From the NCBI RefSeq assembly GCF_030730865.1, contig NZ_JAVALZ010000006.1:83164-147163 (forward strand): 64,000 nt of DNA, given 5' to 3'. How positions within the stretch are numbered: the stretch's first letter is position 1; each line of letters starts with the position of its first letter. The notes below the pieces were generated by a model, which searched no databases, was not told the DNA's origin, and was given only the letters and a program-made list of their open reading frames with translations. The translations under genes were made by a program, and so were the position numbers. This DNA comes from Uliginosibacterium sp. 31-16. Its GTDB lineage: Bacteria > Pseudomonadota > Gammaproteobacteria > Burkholderiales > Rhodocyclaceae. Positions 57,274-64,000 of the stretch are shown here, one piece after another.

Positions 57274-58563
57274 TCAGAGCAGCCAGACAGCCATCAGTCC
57301 GACCGCCAGCACGCTCCCCGTCGCAACGCTCATGCGCCACGCCAGGCCGCGACTACCCAGCGCCACCGTCAGCCCGGCCTTGACCACGGTATTTGACAGC
57401 ACACCGGCCACCACCGCCTGCGCGGCAAGCCCGATCTGGCTGGACTCGCGTGCCAGATCCACCATCGACAGGGTGATTGCATCCACATCGGTCGTCCCGG
57501 CCAGCACGGCAACATAGAGCAGTCCTGTTGTCGAAAAGCTGCGCCGGGTTATTTCAACGAGCAGCAGCACCACGGCGAAGAGCAGGCCGAACTTGCTTGC
57601 CGACCACAGACTGAACGGATTTTTCAGCGGGATTTCTGCCACCGTATCGGTCTGATGAGCCGCACCACTCAGACTACGCAGATAGTGCCAGCCGGCAAAA
57701 CCGGCGTTGACCGCCAGCATCCCGCCAAACGGCCACAGCAGGGGCGTGATCAAGGCCGGATTCAGCAGCAGCACCATCCCCAGCACACGCACGAACATCA
57801 CACACCAGGCGATGAGCACGCCGGCCGCATACGCATCATCCTTGCTGGCCAGTCCACCAGTCCGGCTTTCCCGGGCGATCGACAAGGTCACCGCCGTGGA
57901 GGACACCAGCCCCCCGGTCAGCCCGGTCACCGCTACGCCACGGGCACTGCCCAGCCACCGGGTGGCGACGTAACCAATCAGTGACAAGGCCGAGATCAGC
58001 ACGACCAGCAGCCAGAGCTTGTAGGGGTTCAATGCGTTCCAGGGATCGATCGGCTGATGCGGCAGCAATGGCAGCACGATGAAACTGGCAATCAACAGCT
58101 TGAGTCCGGCAAAGATGTCCTCCTTGCCCAGTTTCTGCACGGCGCCATGCAGCGGGTCCTTGAACGCCAGCAAGGACGTATTGACCACCGCCAGCCCGAC
58201 AGCCACCGCCGCATGGCCAAACATCACTGCCGCACCAAGCAGGAATACGGTGAGTGCGGCCAGCTCGGTGGTCAGGCCAATGGAAGCGGGGTCCGCACGT
58301 TTTTCCAGCAGATAGGCGGAAGCCACCAGCAGCAGCAAGCCGGCCAGGGAAACCCCAAAGATCAGCGGCATGCCCGTCTGGGTTGCCAGCCAGGCAGAGA
58401 GTGCTCCGGCCTCCGAAAGCAGCATGAAGGTGCGGATGCCGGCAAACGCCGGACGCTGCGTATCCGCTTTCTTCTTCTCACGCTCAACCCCTACCAATGC
58501 TCCGATCAACAGGGCTATCGCGAATGACTGGGCAATGCCCAGTTCGTGGGTCTGCTCGAACAT
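57274..58563 (-). CDS. MgtC/DUF4010-family membrane protein
   Basis: A 429-residue inner-membrane protein with about 12 hydrophobic segments. The N-terminal MgtC/SapB-like part (SFAIALLIGALVGVEREKKK, FAGIRTFMLLSEAGAL) is followed by the DUF4010 half (ARGVAVTGLTGGLVSSTAVTLSIAR split, and LYVAVLAGTTDVDAITLSM). The function is unknown; MgtC relatives modulate the F-ATPase or magnesium response. Start 58563 has AGGAG six bases upstream. It converges on the ArsR gene with no spacer at all. Confidence 0.88.
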   Translation of the reverse strand: MFEQTHELGIAQSFAIALLIGALVGVEREKKKADTQRPAFAGIRTFMLLSEAGALSAWLATQTGMPLIFGVSLAGLLLLVASAYLLEKRADPASIGLTTELAALTVFLLGAAVMFGHAAVAVGLAVVNTSLLAFKDPLHGAVQKLGKEDIFAGLKLLIASFIVLPLLPHQPIDPWNALNPYKLWLLVVLISALSLIGYVATRWLGSARGVAVTGLTGGLVSSTAVTLSIARESRTGGLASKDDAYAAGVLIAWCVMFVRVLGMVLLLNPALITPLLWPFGGMLAVNAGFAGWHYLRSLSGAAHQTDTVAEIPLKNPFSLWSASKFGLLFAVVLLLVEITRRSFSTTGLLYVAVLAGTTDVDAITLSMVDLARESSQIGLAAQAVVAGVLSNTVVKAGLTVALGSRGLAWRMSVATGSVLAVGLMAVWLL

Positions 58564-58625
58564 GCCGGGCTCCTGTCGCAGGCGTTCCTGCAACTAACGG
58601 CAGAAACCGCCTTCAGCCTGAGGGG

Positions 58626-58745
58626 AGCCTGAAGAGACGCTCCGCACGGTCTTCTGCGAGAGGCCTGCCCGGTCACGCGCAGCCAGTCTGGCTGATCCGG
58701 CAGGCCGGCTGGAGAGTGAGGCTGCACGCGGCTTTGCAACATGCT
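58626..58745. repeat. Dispersed intergenic palindromic repeat, copy 8
   Basis: Left motif GCCTGAAGAGACGCTCC (58627-58643). The right end GCTGCACGCGGCTTTGCAAC resembles copies 6 and 7. This copy lies upstream of the DUF4010 gene and downstream of slyD. Confidence 0.5.
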
Positions 58746-58751
58746 TCGTAC

Positions 58752-58783
58752 AAAAATGAAACAGGCCGCAAAAGCGGCCTGTT
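58752..58783 (-). terminator. Intrinsic terminator after slyD
   Basis: Ten-bp stem AACAGGCCGC/GCGGCCTGTT, loop AAAA (58770-58773), tail TTCATTTTTG on the minus strand. Confidence 0.85.
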
Positions 58784-58799
58784 GTTCAGCGGCATGCGA

Positions 58800-59279
58800 T
58801 CAATGATGATGACCGTGTTCGCCATGCACGTGCCCGTGCTCCAGTTCCTCCTTGGTCGCCATGCGCACTTCGCGCACGGTGACGTCAAACACCAGCGCCG
58901 TGCCAGCCAGCGGGTGGTTGCCATCAACCACGACCTTCTTTTCAGCGATGTCGGTAATCCGGAACACCATGTCGTCTTCACCGTCATCACCCACGCGCTC
59001 GAAGGCCATGCCCACTTCGATGTCGGCCGGGAACAGCTCGCGGTCTTCAACCAGCACCAGGCTTTCATCGAATTCGCCGAAGGCGTCGTCCGGCTGCAGC
59101 TTGAGGTTGAGCTTGTCACCCTCATTCATGCCGTGCAGCTTTTCTTCCAGCAGCGGGAAGATGGCATCGTAGCCGCCGTGCAGATACACCAGCGGGTTGG
59201 CGCCGTCATCCACGACATTGCCTTCAGGATCGCGCACGGTGTAGTCAAGCGTGACGACGGTGTTCTTGATGATTTCCAT
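58800..59279 (-). CDS. slyD: FKBP-type peptidyl-prolyl isomerase SlyD
   Basis: A 159-residue cytoplasmic prolyl isomerase and chaperone. The FKBP half has VVTLDYTVRDPEGNVVDD and PLVYLHGGYDAIFPLLEEKL. An inserted IF chaperone flap (about 65-125) has DDAFGEFDESLV. The end is His-rich (GHVHGEHGHHH) and should bind nickel or other metals. GGAG lies five bases before the ATG. Its start lies inside the last 35 bases of the peroxiredoxin-like gene, so the two are co-translated. Confidence 0.95.
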   Translation of the reverse strand: MEIIKNTVVTLDYTVRDPEGNVVDDGANPLVYLHGGYDAIFPLLEEKLHGMNEGDKLNLKLQPDDAFGEFDESLVLVEDRELFPADIEVGMAFERVGDDGEDDMVFRITDIAEKKVVVDGNHPLAGTALVFDVTVREVRMATKEELEHGHVHGEHGHHH

Positions 59280-59814
59280 TCTTTCTCCGATTGAGTGTTT
59301 TCAGCAGTTCGAGCAATTTCTCGGTGTGATCCCGCAAGTCGACATTGTAATCCGCATGCAGCAGCACGCCATCACTTCCGATCACGAAAGTGCTGCGATG
59401 CACGGCCGGACGCACCACGCCATCCACCAGCCGATCCTGCCATACGCCGTAAAGACGACAGACTTCGCCTTCAGGATCTGACAGGAGTTCCATCGCAATG
59501 CCGTTCTCGTCGCGAAAGTCTGCATGTGTCAGGCATTCATCCAGACTCACCCCGACCACCAGCGCCCCGCACCGGGCGAAGTCGGCGTCGTGCTCGGAAA
59601 AGGCAATGGCCTGCTTGAGGCTGGAGGGCATCACATCACGCGGGTAGAAATGCAATACGACGGTCTTGCGTTGCACCGCTTCGGACAGGTCAAAAATTCC
59701 CATATCGGCGTCCGGCAGACAAAAAACTGGCGCCGTATTGCCCGGCGCCAGGAGTGATTCTGCACGGCGACAGCCCCCAACCATTTCGCCCGACCAGCTT
59801 GCGAGTTGCCCCAT
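59245..59814 (-). CDS. Peroxiredoxin (Bcp/AhpC-TSA)-like protein lacking the peroxidatic cysteine
   Basis: A 189-residue thioredoxin-fold protein. The fold follows Bcp: APVFCLPDADMGIFDLSE, VVLHFYPRD (52-60), VVGVSLDE, ELLSDPEGEVCRLYGVW and HRSTFVIGSDGVL. The active site normally reads YPKDNTPGCT; here residues 57-66 read YPRDVMPSSL, so Ser65 replaces the peroxidatic Cys. Other Cys (15, 32, 82, 94, 118) are elsewhere. It cannot be a standard peroxidase and may be a scaffold or a diverged enzyme. AAGGAG fixes the start. Confidence 0.88.
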   Translation of the reverse strand: MGQLASWSGEMVGGCRRAESLLAPGNTAPVFCLPDADMGIFDLSEAVQRKTVVLHFYPRDVMPSSLKQAIAFSEHDADFARCGALVVGVSLDECLTHADFRDENGIAMELLSDPEGEVCRLYGVWQDRLVDGVVRPAVHRSTFVIGSDGVLLHADYNVDLRDHTEKLLELLKTLNRRKNGNHQEHRRHA

Positions 59815-59914
59815 GTTTTGCTCCTTGCTGCGATACCGATACTTTCTGGATAGACGCGTGTGCAGCGAACAACAAGGAGAATGCGGAAAGCCCTAAGCTG
59901 CTTTTCCCTGAGGG

Positions 59915-60277
59915 CTACAACAGATTCTCTGGCGCGGGCAGCGGGGGCAGGCCGTGGCGCCGCCGCACGCGACTGCATTCGACGTTGCTGATGCCGTGCA
60001 CGCCGTGCGGCGAAAATTCACGACACGGCTCCGGACGGAATTCGTAGATGCCGCAATGCACCATCTCGCCTGGCTTGCCGACCAGTGCCACACAGCGCGG
60101 CTGGGCACGATCGGTACCACGCATGCGGCAGGTGCTGGCCGTTTCTTCATCGGCCAGCGCATCCGGCACACAACCGCCTTCCGAAACAAGCTGACTGCGG
60201 TGAAAGCTCACGCGCAGACTGGCGCAACAGGCTCCACATTGCAGGCAGGGGTCGCGACCTGCAGCGCCTTCGCTCAT
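59915..60277 (-). CDS. YkgJ-family cysteine-cluster protein
   Basis: A 120-residue protein. Metal-binding cysteines at CLQCGACCASLRVSFH, a middle GGCVPDAL, STCRMRG, RCVALVG, VHCGIYEFRPEPCREF and VECSRVR follow the YkgJ (UPF0153) pattern, which is thought to bind zinc or iron. The start overlaps the previous gene's stop by four bases, and it ends the dusC operon. The role is unknown. Confidence 0.9.
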   Translation of the reverse strand: MSEGAAGRDPCLQCGACCASLRVSFHRSQLVSEGGCVPDALADEETASTCRMRGTDRAQPRCVALVGKPGEMVHCGIYEFRPEPCREFSPHGVHGISNVECSRVRRRHGLPPLPAPENLL

Positions 60278-60936
60278 ACGGCCCCCAGATCCAGCGTCAG
60301 CCGATACAGGCTCTGTCCGGAGTCGCGGTATTTGCGCTCAAACGGCGTGAGTGGCTCTTCCGCTACCCAATCTTCCAGCACGGGCTCTTTCCCGCTCAAC
60401 AACTGTAGTGCCAGCGCCAGCTCTTCGAGGTAGATGCGCCAGTTGCTGCGGCTCTCCAGCACTCCGCCCAGTTCAAGCAAGACCGGAAAAACCGCGTGCC
60501 CATGCCAGCGCCGCGCAAGCTGACCGATCTTTGGCCAGGGATTCGGGTACAGGATGTAGTGACGCGACAGTTTCACCCCACGCTCGGCCAGCAGTCGCCA
60601 GAAGTCCACCAGGTCGGCCCGCACGAAACACAGATTATCTGGATGTTCGCCGGGCTTGCCGCGGCTCAGGCGATCTTCACTCTGATCCACGCCGAGCACG
60701 AAATGATCAGGCCAGGCACGCGCCAGCTGCAGGCTGCTCCAGCCCACCCCACAGCCCGCATCCAGCAGGATCGGCGCCCGCCCGTCCCAGCGCTGCATGG
60801 CCGCGTCAAACGCAGCCACATTCCACGGCGCGTACGGCTTGCGGAAGGCGGCGTCGCGATGGCGCAGCACGACCTCTGCAAGCTTGTCATGCGGCCCGGT
60901 TTGCGCCGTCTGGATGTCTCGCGAGTTGGCGTACAT
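60274..60936 (-). CDS. TrmB-like tRNA (guanine-N7)-methyltransferase family protein
   Basis: A 220-residue SAM-dependent methyltransferase. SAM motif LLDAGCGVGWSSLQLARAW (57-75), acidic LGVDQSEDRL, and YILYPNPWPKIGQLARRWHG, close to the TrmB FPDPWPKxRHxKRR motif but with Asp changed to Asn and the basic run altered. It may be a paralogue with a different base or substrate. A true trmB elsewhere would support that. Its ATG overlaps the dusC stop by one base (TGATG). Confidence 0.85.
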   Translation of the reverse strand: MYANSRDIQTAQTGPHDKLAEVVLRHRDAAFRKPYAPWNVAAFDAAMQRWDGRAPILLDAGCGVGWSSLQLARAWPDHFVLGVDQSEDRLSRGKPGEHPDNLCFVRADLVDFWRLLAERGVKLSRHYILYPNPWPKIGQLARRWHGHAVFPVLLELGGVLESRSNWRIYLEELALALQLLSGKEPVLEDWVAEEPLTPFERKYRDSGQSLYRLTLDLGAV

Positions 60937-61898
60937 CAGCAGGCCCCCGCCGCTCGCAAGGCCGCCTCGACATCATGCGCCGTGCGCAGCGGACGCACCT
61001 GCTGATGCAGCAACTCGGCCTGCGGAAATGTACGCCGCAGGAAATTCAGCCATTGCTTGATGCGGCCCGGCGCATGATGCTGCTCCACCTTGTGCAGCAC
61101 GCCCTGCCAGAAATGCCCGATCAGAGGCAGCAGACGCGCCCAGTCATCCTCGGCCCGACTCGGTGCCTGCCCCGCTTCGCTGGCGCGAATGCGTTCAGCC
61201 AGAAACGGATCGGCTACCGCCCCCCGTCCGAGCATCAGCTGGCGACAACCGCTTTCAGCCACGCAACGACGGTAGTCTTCGACAGTCCACACTTCACCGT
61301 TAGCGACGACCGGAATCTTCACGGCTTCGGCAATGCGCGCGATCCATGGCCAGTGTGCCGGCGGGCGATAGCCCTCCTCCTTGGTGCGCGCGTGCACCAC
61401 CAGCAACTCCGCCCCACCGTCTGCCAGAGCCTGCGCCGCCTCGATCGCCCGATGGGTGTCGCGGACCCCCAGACGCATCTTGGCCGTCAGGGGCACCCGA
61501 CCGGAGATGCCGGTGCGCACGGCCTGTACGATGCGAAACAATCGCTCAGGCTCATCCAGCAACACCGAGCCACCGCCATGACGATTGACCATCGGTGCCG
61601 GGCAACCGAAATTCAGGTCAATGCCTGCCGGCTGCAGGCGCGCAAGCTTCTCTGCGCAAGCGCCCATGCGCTCAGGATCGGAACCCAGCAACTGCACCCG
61701 CACCAGGGTTCCGGCAGGCGTTCTGGCACCGGCCAGCAGCTCCGGAGCCACCCGTGTATAAACGCGGGAAGGCAGCACGGTATTGGAAACCCGTACGAAT
61801 TCGGTCACGCACCAATCGTAGGGAGTGACGCGCGTCAGCACATCACGCATCACGGCGTCGACCAGACCTTCCATTGGAGCTAGCAGCAAGCGCGGCAT
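60936..61898 (-). CDS. dusC: tRNA-dihydrouridine(16) synthase DusC
   Basis: An FMN enzyme that reduces uridine 16 in tRNA with NADPH. The 320-residue TIM-barrel starts MPRLLLAPMEGLVDAVMR, with the FMN-contact DLNFGCPAPMVNRHGGGS (catalytic Cys in NFGCP), KMRLGVRDT, VVHARTKEEGY, VANGEVWTVEDY and LMLGRGAVADPFLAERI. The C-terminal helical domain binds tRNA. DusC rather than DusA/B is suggested by the ending and the LDEPERLF context. First gene of a three-gene overlapping operon, divergent from the DUF1178 gene. Confidence 0.92.
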   Translation of the reverse strand: MPRLLLAPMEGLVDAVMRDVLTRVTPYDWCVTEFVRVSNTVLPSRVYTRVAPELLAGARTPAGTLVRVQLLGSDPERMGACAEKLARLQPAGIDLNFGCPAPMVNRHGGGSVLLDEPERLFRIVQAVRTGISGRVPLTAKMRLGVRDTHRAIEAAQALADGGAELLVVHARTKEEGYRPPAHWPWIARIAEAVKIPVVANGEVWTVEDYRRCVAESGCRQLMLGRGAVADPFLAERIRASEAGQAPSRAEDDWARLLPLIGHFWQGVLHKVEQHHAPGRIKQWLNFLRRTFPQAELLHQQVRPLRTAHDVEAALRAAGAC

Positions 61899-62020
61899 CG
61901 GGACTAAATGCAAACGACGGTGAAAGAGCGCGGATTTTACGCGCTTGTCCACACCCCGGCAGCAGCATGGCGGCAATGCCGTGATATCTTTTGTTTCTTT
62001 CGATGCAGAGAGAGTTCGTC

Positions 62021-62443
62021 GTGATAGTGCTGGACCTGGAGTGCGAACAGGCACACCGTTTCGAAGGCTGGTTTGCCTCGGCACAGGCATTCGAGCAGCA
62101 ACATGCCCGCCTGATGGTCACTTGCCCGGTGTGCGGCAGCCATGACGTGCAGCGCAAGCTTTCGGCACCGCATGTCGCACGCAGCTCCGCCGCCGACACT
62201 GCGCCGGCAGCGCAACCCGACCAGACCCGCATCCTGGCGAAACTGATCGACGTACTGCGCGATCATGGAATCGACTCGGAAGACGTAGGCCAACACTTCG
62301 CCGAAGAAGCCCGCAAGATCCATTACGGTGACGCAGAAGAACGCGCGATCCGCGGCAAAGCTTCGCTGGGCGAAGCGCTGAAACTGCTGGAAGAAGGAAT
62401 CAGTGTGTTACCACTGCCGCCGGCAAAAGAGGATCTGCACTGA
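62021..62443 (+). CDS. DUF1178-family protein
   Basis: A 140-residue protein. The N-terminal zinc-ribbon-like part has MIVLDLECEQAHRFEGWFAS and LMVTCPVCGSHDVQRKLSAP (four Cys). An Ala-rich linker and a C-terminal region follow with VGQHFAEEARKIHYGDAEER and a final LPLPPAKEDLH, all typical of DUF1178. GTG at 62021 is the start that gives the family N-terminus. The function is unknown. Genes of this family are common in proteobacteria. Confidence 0.92.
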   Translation: MIVLDLECEQAHRFEGWFASAQAFEQQHARLMVTCPVCGSHDVQRKLSAPHVARSSAADTAPAAQPDQTRILAKLIDVLRDHGIDSEDVGQHFAEEARKIHYGDAEERAIRGKASLGEALKLLEEGISVLPLPPAKEDLH

Positions 62444-62570
62444 GAGCCTCATCCTGCGCGCCAGCCGAGCCAGACTCCAGGCCAAGATAAAAAGCGCTGA
62501 ATCCATCCAGCGGCGAAACATACAGTCGCACTTTTTGCCACATCATCCGGAACGGGTTTGCTGTCTGCAT
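62400..62570 (-). CDS. Possible 56-residue small protein
   Basis: A short frame with ATG at 62570 and a strong AAGGAGG (62585-62579) eight bases upstream, better than most genes here. It starts MQTANPFRMMWQKVRLYV, has a moderately hydrophobic middle (LDGFSAFYLGLE) and overlaps the DUF1178 3' end by 44 bases. No family is recognised. It sits between the phosphatase gene and DUF1178, in the phosphatase gene's direction but 69 bases downstream of its stop. Confidence 0.35.
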   Translation of the reverse strand: MQTANPFRMMWQKVRLYVSPLDGFSAFYLGLESGSAGAQDEALSADPLLPAAVVTH

Positions 62571-62638
62571 GCCGGCATCCTCCTTGTGTTGCAAGGCTAG
62601 GGCTACAACATGACACGGCAGCGACAGCTGTGTGACGT

Positions 62639-63871
62639 TCAGTTTGCAACGCCGATGATCAGCGGCACACACATCTCTTCCGCGCTGAGCCCGCCGTGAA
62701 CGCCAATCATGGGTGGAGCATCCTCGCCTGCCACACTGTCACGCACAGTCCAGTCGTCGCGAGCGATCAGCACCCAGTCACCACAGCGCGCCAGCGTTTC
62801 GACATCCACAGTCCCCGGGCCAAACAATCCGCTGGCCAAGGCCTCCGTTGCTGTCAGGGCAATCAGAGCGTGACCAAAGTGTGTCTCGATGACTTGGCCG
62901 AAAGATTCTGCGAATTCCGGCAGGACGTGACAGTACGCGGCGCGCCGCTCACCACTGAGCGGGCCACGCAGCATCGCGCGAATTTCAGGGTAGGCCATCA
63001 GATCAATCTGATGCTCAGGCGGATTGTCGATAAAACCATGATCTGAAGCCACCACAATCAGGGCCTGCGGCACCTGCGCACGAATCTGTGCGTACGCCGC
63101 GTCTATCCTGGCAAGCACACAGCGCGACGCCGCCGAATCAATCCCGCAATCATGGGCGGTACGATCCAGCAGAGGGGTATAGGCATAGATGTAGCGCGGA
63201 CCAGTCCCCGTAGCGGCAGCTTGCTTGATCTGCGCAGGCAGTTCATCAAGCTCCCGATAGGCATGCACCACAGCGCCTGCCGCGTGAAAGCTGCTGAACG
63301 GGCCCTGGGCCAACTCCGGCAACGTCACCAGATGTGTCTGACGTTTGGCGGCCGGCATCAATGGCGTGGTACGCAGCAAACGATCGATCACCGCCTGCTC
63401 CGGCACACTTCGGCACCCTCGCAAGCGCATCGGGAGGGGTGCGACGATGGACGCGCTCTGCTCGTCACGCACGAACCAGCCGAGCATGCCATGCACCGTC
63501 GCCGATTCACCGGTCATCACGGTCGTGATCGCAGTAGCGGTTGTCGAAGGGAACACCGAAGATATCTGACCAACCCGATCGCGCCAAAGATTCGGAGCCA
63601 ATTCGCGGTTGGCGGTCAGAAAATGATCACCCAGACCATCTACGAGCAGGAATACCAGTGTCTCGTGCTGTGCCCATGCCTCACTGGCGTGGCGGCCATC
63701 CGGCAAATGCAGTTCGGGATAATGAGTGCGGGCGGGGACGCCACACACGCGAGCCAGAGAAACAGCCAGATTGAACAGCCCCCGCCCCGAATAATCAGGC
63801 AGGCTGGCCTCATGCAGTTGTGGCAGCGGCAAAGGCGTCAGCTGCAGCGCCTGATTTTCATTCAGATACAT
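62639..63871 (-). CDS. Alkaline-phosphatase-superfamily enzyme (nucleotide pyrophosphatase/phosphodiesterase type)
   Basis: A 410-residue metal-dependent hydrolase without a signal peptide. The first metal Asp is in LLVDGLGD (Asp78), the nucleophile Thr in VFPSTTATAITTVMTG (Thr110 or 111), later metal ligands in TPLLDRTAHDCG and VVASDHGFID, and a last His near IGVHGGLSAEEM. This order is the NPP/autotaxin-like pattern. It probably cleaves a phosphodiester or pyrophosphate; the substrate is unknown. Start 63871 (MYLNENQAL) follows GGTGG. A longer frame to 63970 runs into tRNA-Gly. Confidence 0.9.
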   Translation of the reverse strand: MYLNENQALQLTPLPLPQLHEASLPDYSGRGLFNLAVSLARVCGVPARTHYPELHLPDGRHASEAWAQHETLVFLLVDGLGDHFLTANRELAPNLWRDRVGQISSVFPSTTATAITTVMTGESATVHGMLGWFVRDEQSASIVAPLPMRLRGCRSVPEQAVIDRLLRTTPLMPAAKRQTHLVTLPELAQGPFSSFHAAGAVVHAYRELDELPAQIKQAAATGTGPRYIYAYTPLLDRTAHDCGIDSAASRCVLARIDAAYAQIRAQVPQALIVVASDHGFIDNPPEHQIDLMAYPEIRAMLRGPLSGERRAAYCHVLPEFAESFGQVIETHFGHALIALTATEALASGLFGPGTVDVETLARCGDWVLIARDDWTVRDSVAGEDAPPMIGVHGGLSAEEMCVPLIIGVAN

Positions 63872-63882
63872 CGAGCCACCAC

Positions 63883-63920
63883 AAAAAACAAAAGGGGAAA
63901 GGCATAAGCCTTTCCCCTTT
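63883..63920 (-). terminator. Intrinsic terminator after tRNA-Gly
   Basis: Thirteen-bp stem AAAGGGGAAAGGC/GCCTTTCCCCTTT with loop ATAA (63904-63907) and a minus-strand T-rich tail TTTTGTTTTTTG. It sits between tRNA-Gly and the phosphatase gene. Confidence 0.9.
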
Positions 63921-63925
63921 GAGAC

Positions 63926-64000
63926 TGGAGCGGGAAAAGAGTCTCGAACTCTCGACCTCAACCTTGGCAAGGTTGCGCTCTACCAACTGAGCTATTCCCG
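63926..64000 (-). tRNA. tRNA-Gly (GCC), first 5' base outside window
   Basis: 75 of 76 bases are visible. The acceptor starts at C2 (CGGGAA) against TTCCCGC, discriminator T and encoded CCA (63928-63926). Anticodon arm CAACC-TTGCCAA-GGTTG gives GCC. Confidence 0.96.

Noticed and set aside
60351..61883. 510-codon plus-strand frame opposite dusC and the TrmB-like gene
   Set aside because: Opposite two overlapping genes with intact catalytic motifs; Pro/Ala/Arg/His-rich shadow.

Overview
The window looks like the chromosome of a free-living, GC-rich betaproteobacterium, probably Rhodocyclales-like. The grounds are the gene order thrS-infC-rpmI-rplT-pheS-pheT, the block hda-HAD-pcnB-folK-dgk-panB, BPSS1780-, DUF1178- and DUF486-type genes, and a nifV-nifW-nifZ-nifM nitrogen-fixation cluster. 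The assignment rests on gene content only. I see no phage, integrase, transposase or CRISPR array. Eight tRNA genes are present: Val-GAC, Arg-ACG, Ser-GCT, Ser-TGA, His-GTG, Arg-TCT, Pro-TGG, and Gly-GCC, which is cut by the window edge.

1-6.3 kb is a minus-strand translation operon: tRNA-Val, thrS, infC (apparently with an AUC start codon), rpmI, rplT, pheS and a partial pheT. 6.4-9.7 kb holds a lipoprotein, orn, an M48 protease and rsgA. 10-17.7 kb holds a membrane protein followed by a tightly overlapping envelope module of unknown function: RDD, SpoIIM/DUF95, DUF4129, DUF4350, MoxR ATPase and DUF58. 17.7-22.4 kb holds a YceK-like lipoprotein, an SDR oxidoreductase, DUF4349 and DUF3592 proteins, a HAD phosphatase and an AT-richer DUF2971 gene.

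22.4-34.2 kb is a conserved housekeeping block: a divergent purM, then hda, HAD, pcnB, folK, DUF486, dgk and panB. It is interrupted by a large secreted modular pectinesterase and by a DUF6394/potassium-channel pair. 34-37 kb holds an ankyrin-repeat protein translationally coupled to a J-domain/coiled-coil protein. 37-42 kb holds tRNAs, lysC, a small HTH regulator, queD, a Bax-inhibitor-1 protein and rlmD.

42-45.8 kb holds a tiny repetitive lipoprotein and a dctP-dctM-dctQ TRAP transporter. 45.9-51.4 kb holds a FIST sensor/histidine kinase pair (NosP/NahK-like architecture) divergent from nifVWZM, which has a near-perfect sigma-54 promoter. 51.6-52 kb is a tRNA cluster. 52-57.3 kb holds an RND efflux operon with two DUF2892 membrane proteins, divergent from an ArsR regulator whose likely operator lies in the efflux promoter. 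57-64 kb holds a DUF4010 membrane protein, slyD overlapping a peroxiredoxin-like gene that lacks its catalytic cysteine, a dusC/TrmB-like/YkgJ operon, DUF1178 and an alkaline-phosphatase-superfamily enzyme.

A dispersed intergenic repeat bounded by versions of CCTGAAGAGCCGC and its reverse complement occurs at eight or more places. It usually sits directly at gene 3' ends, in two cases containing the stop codon.
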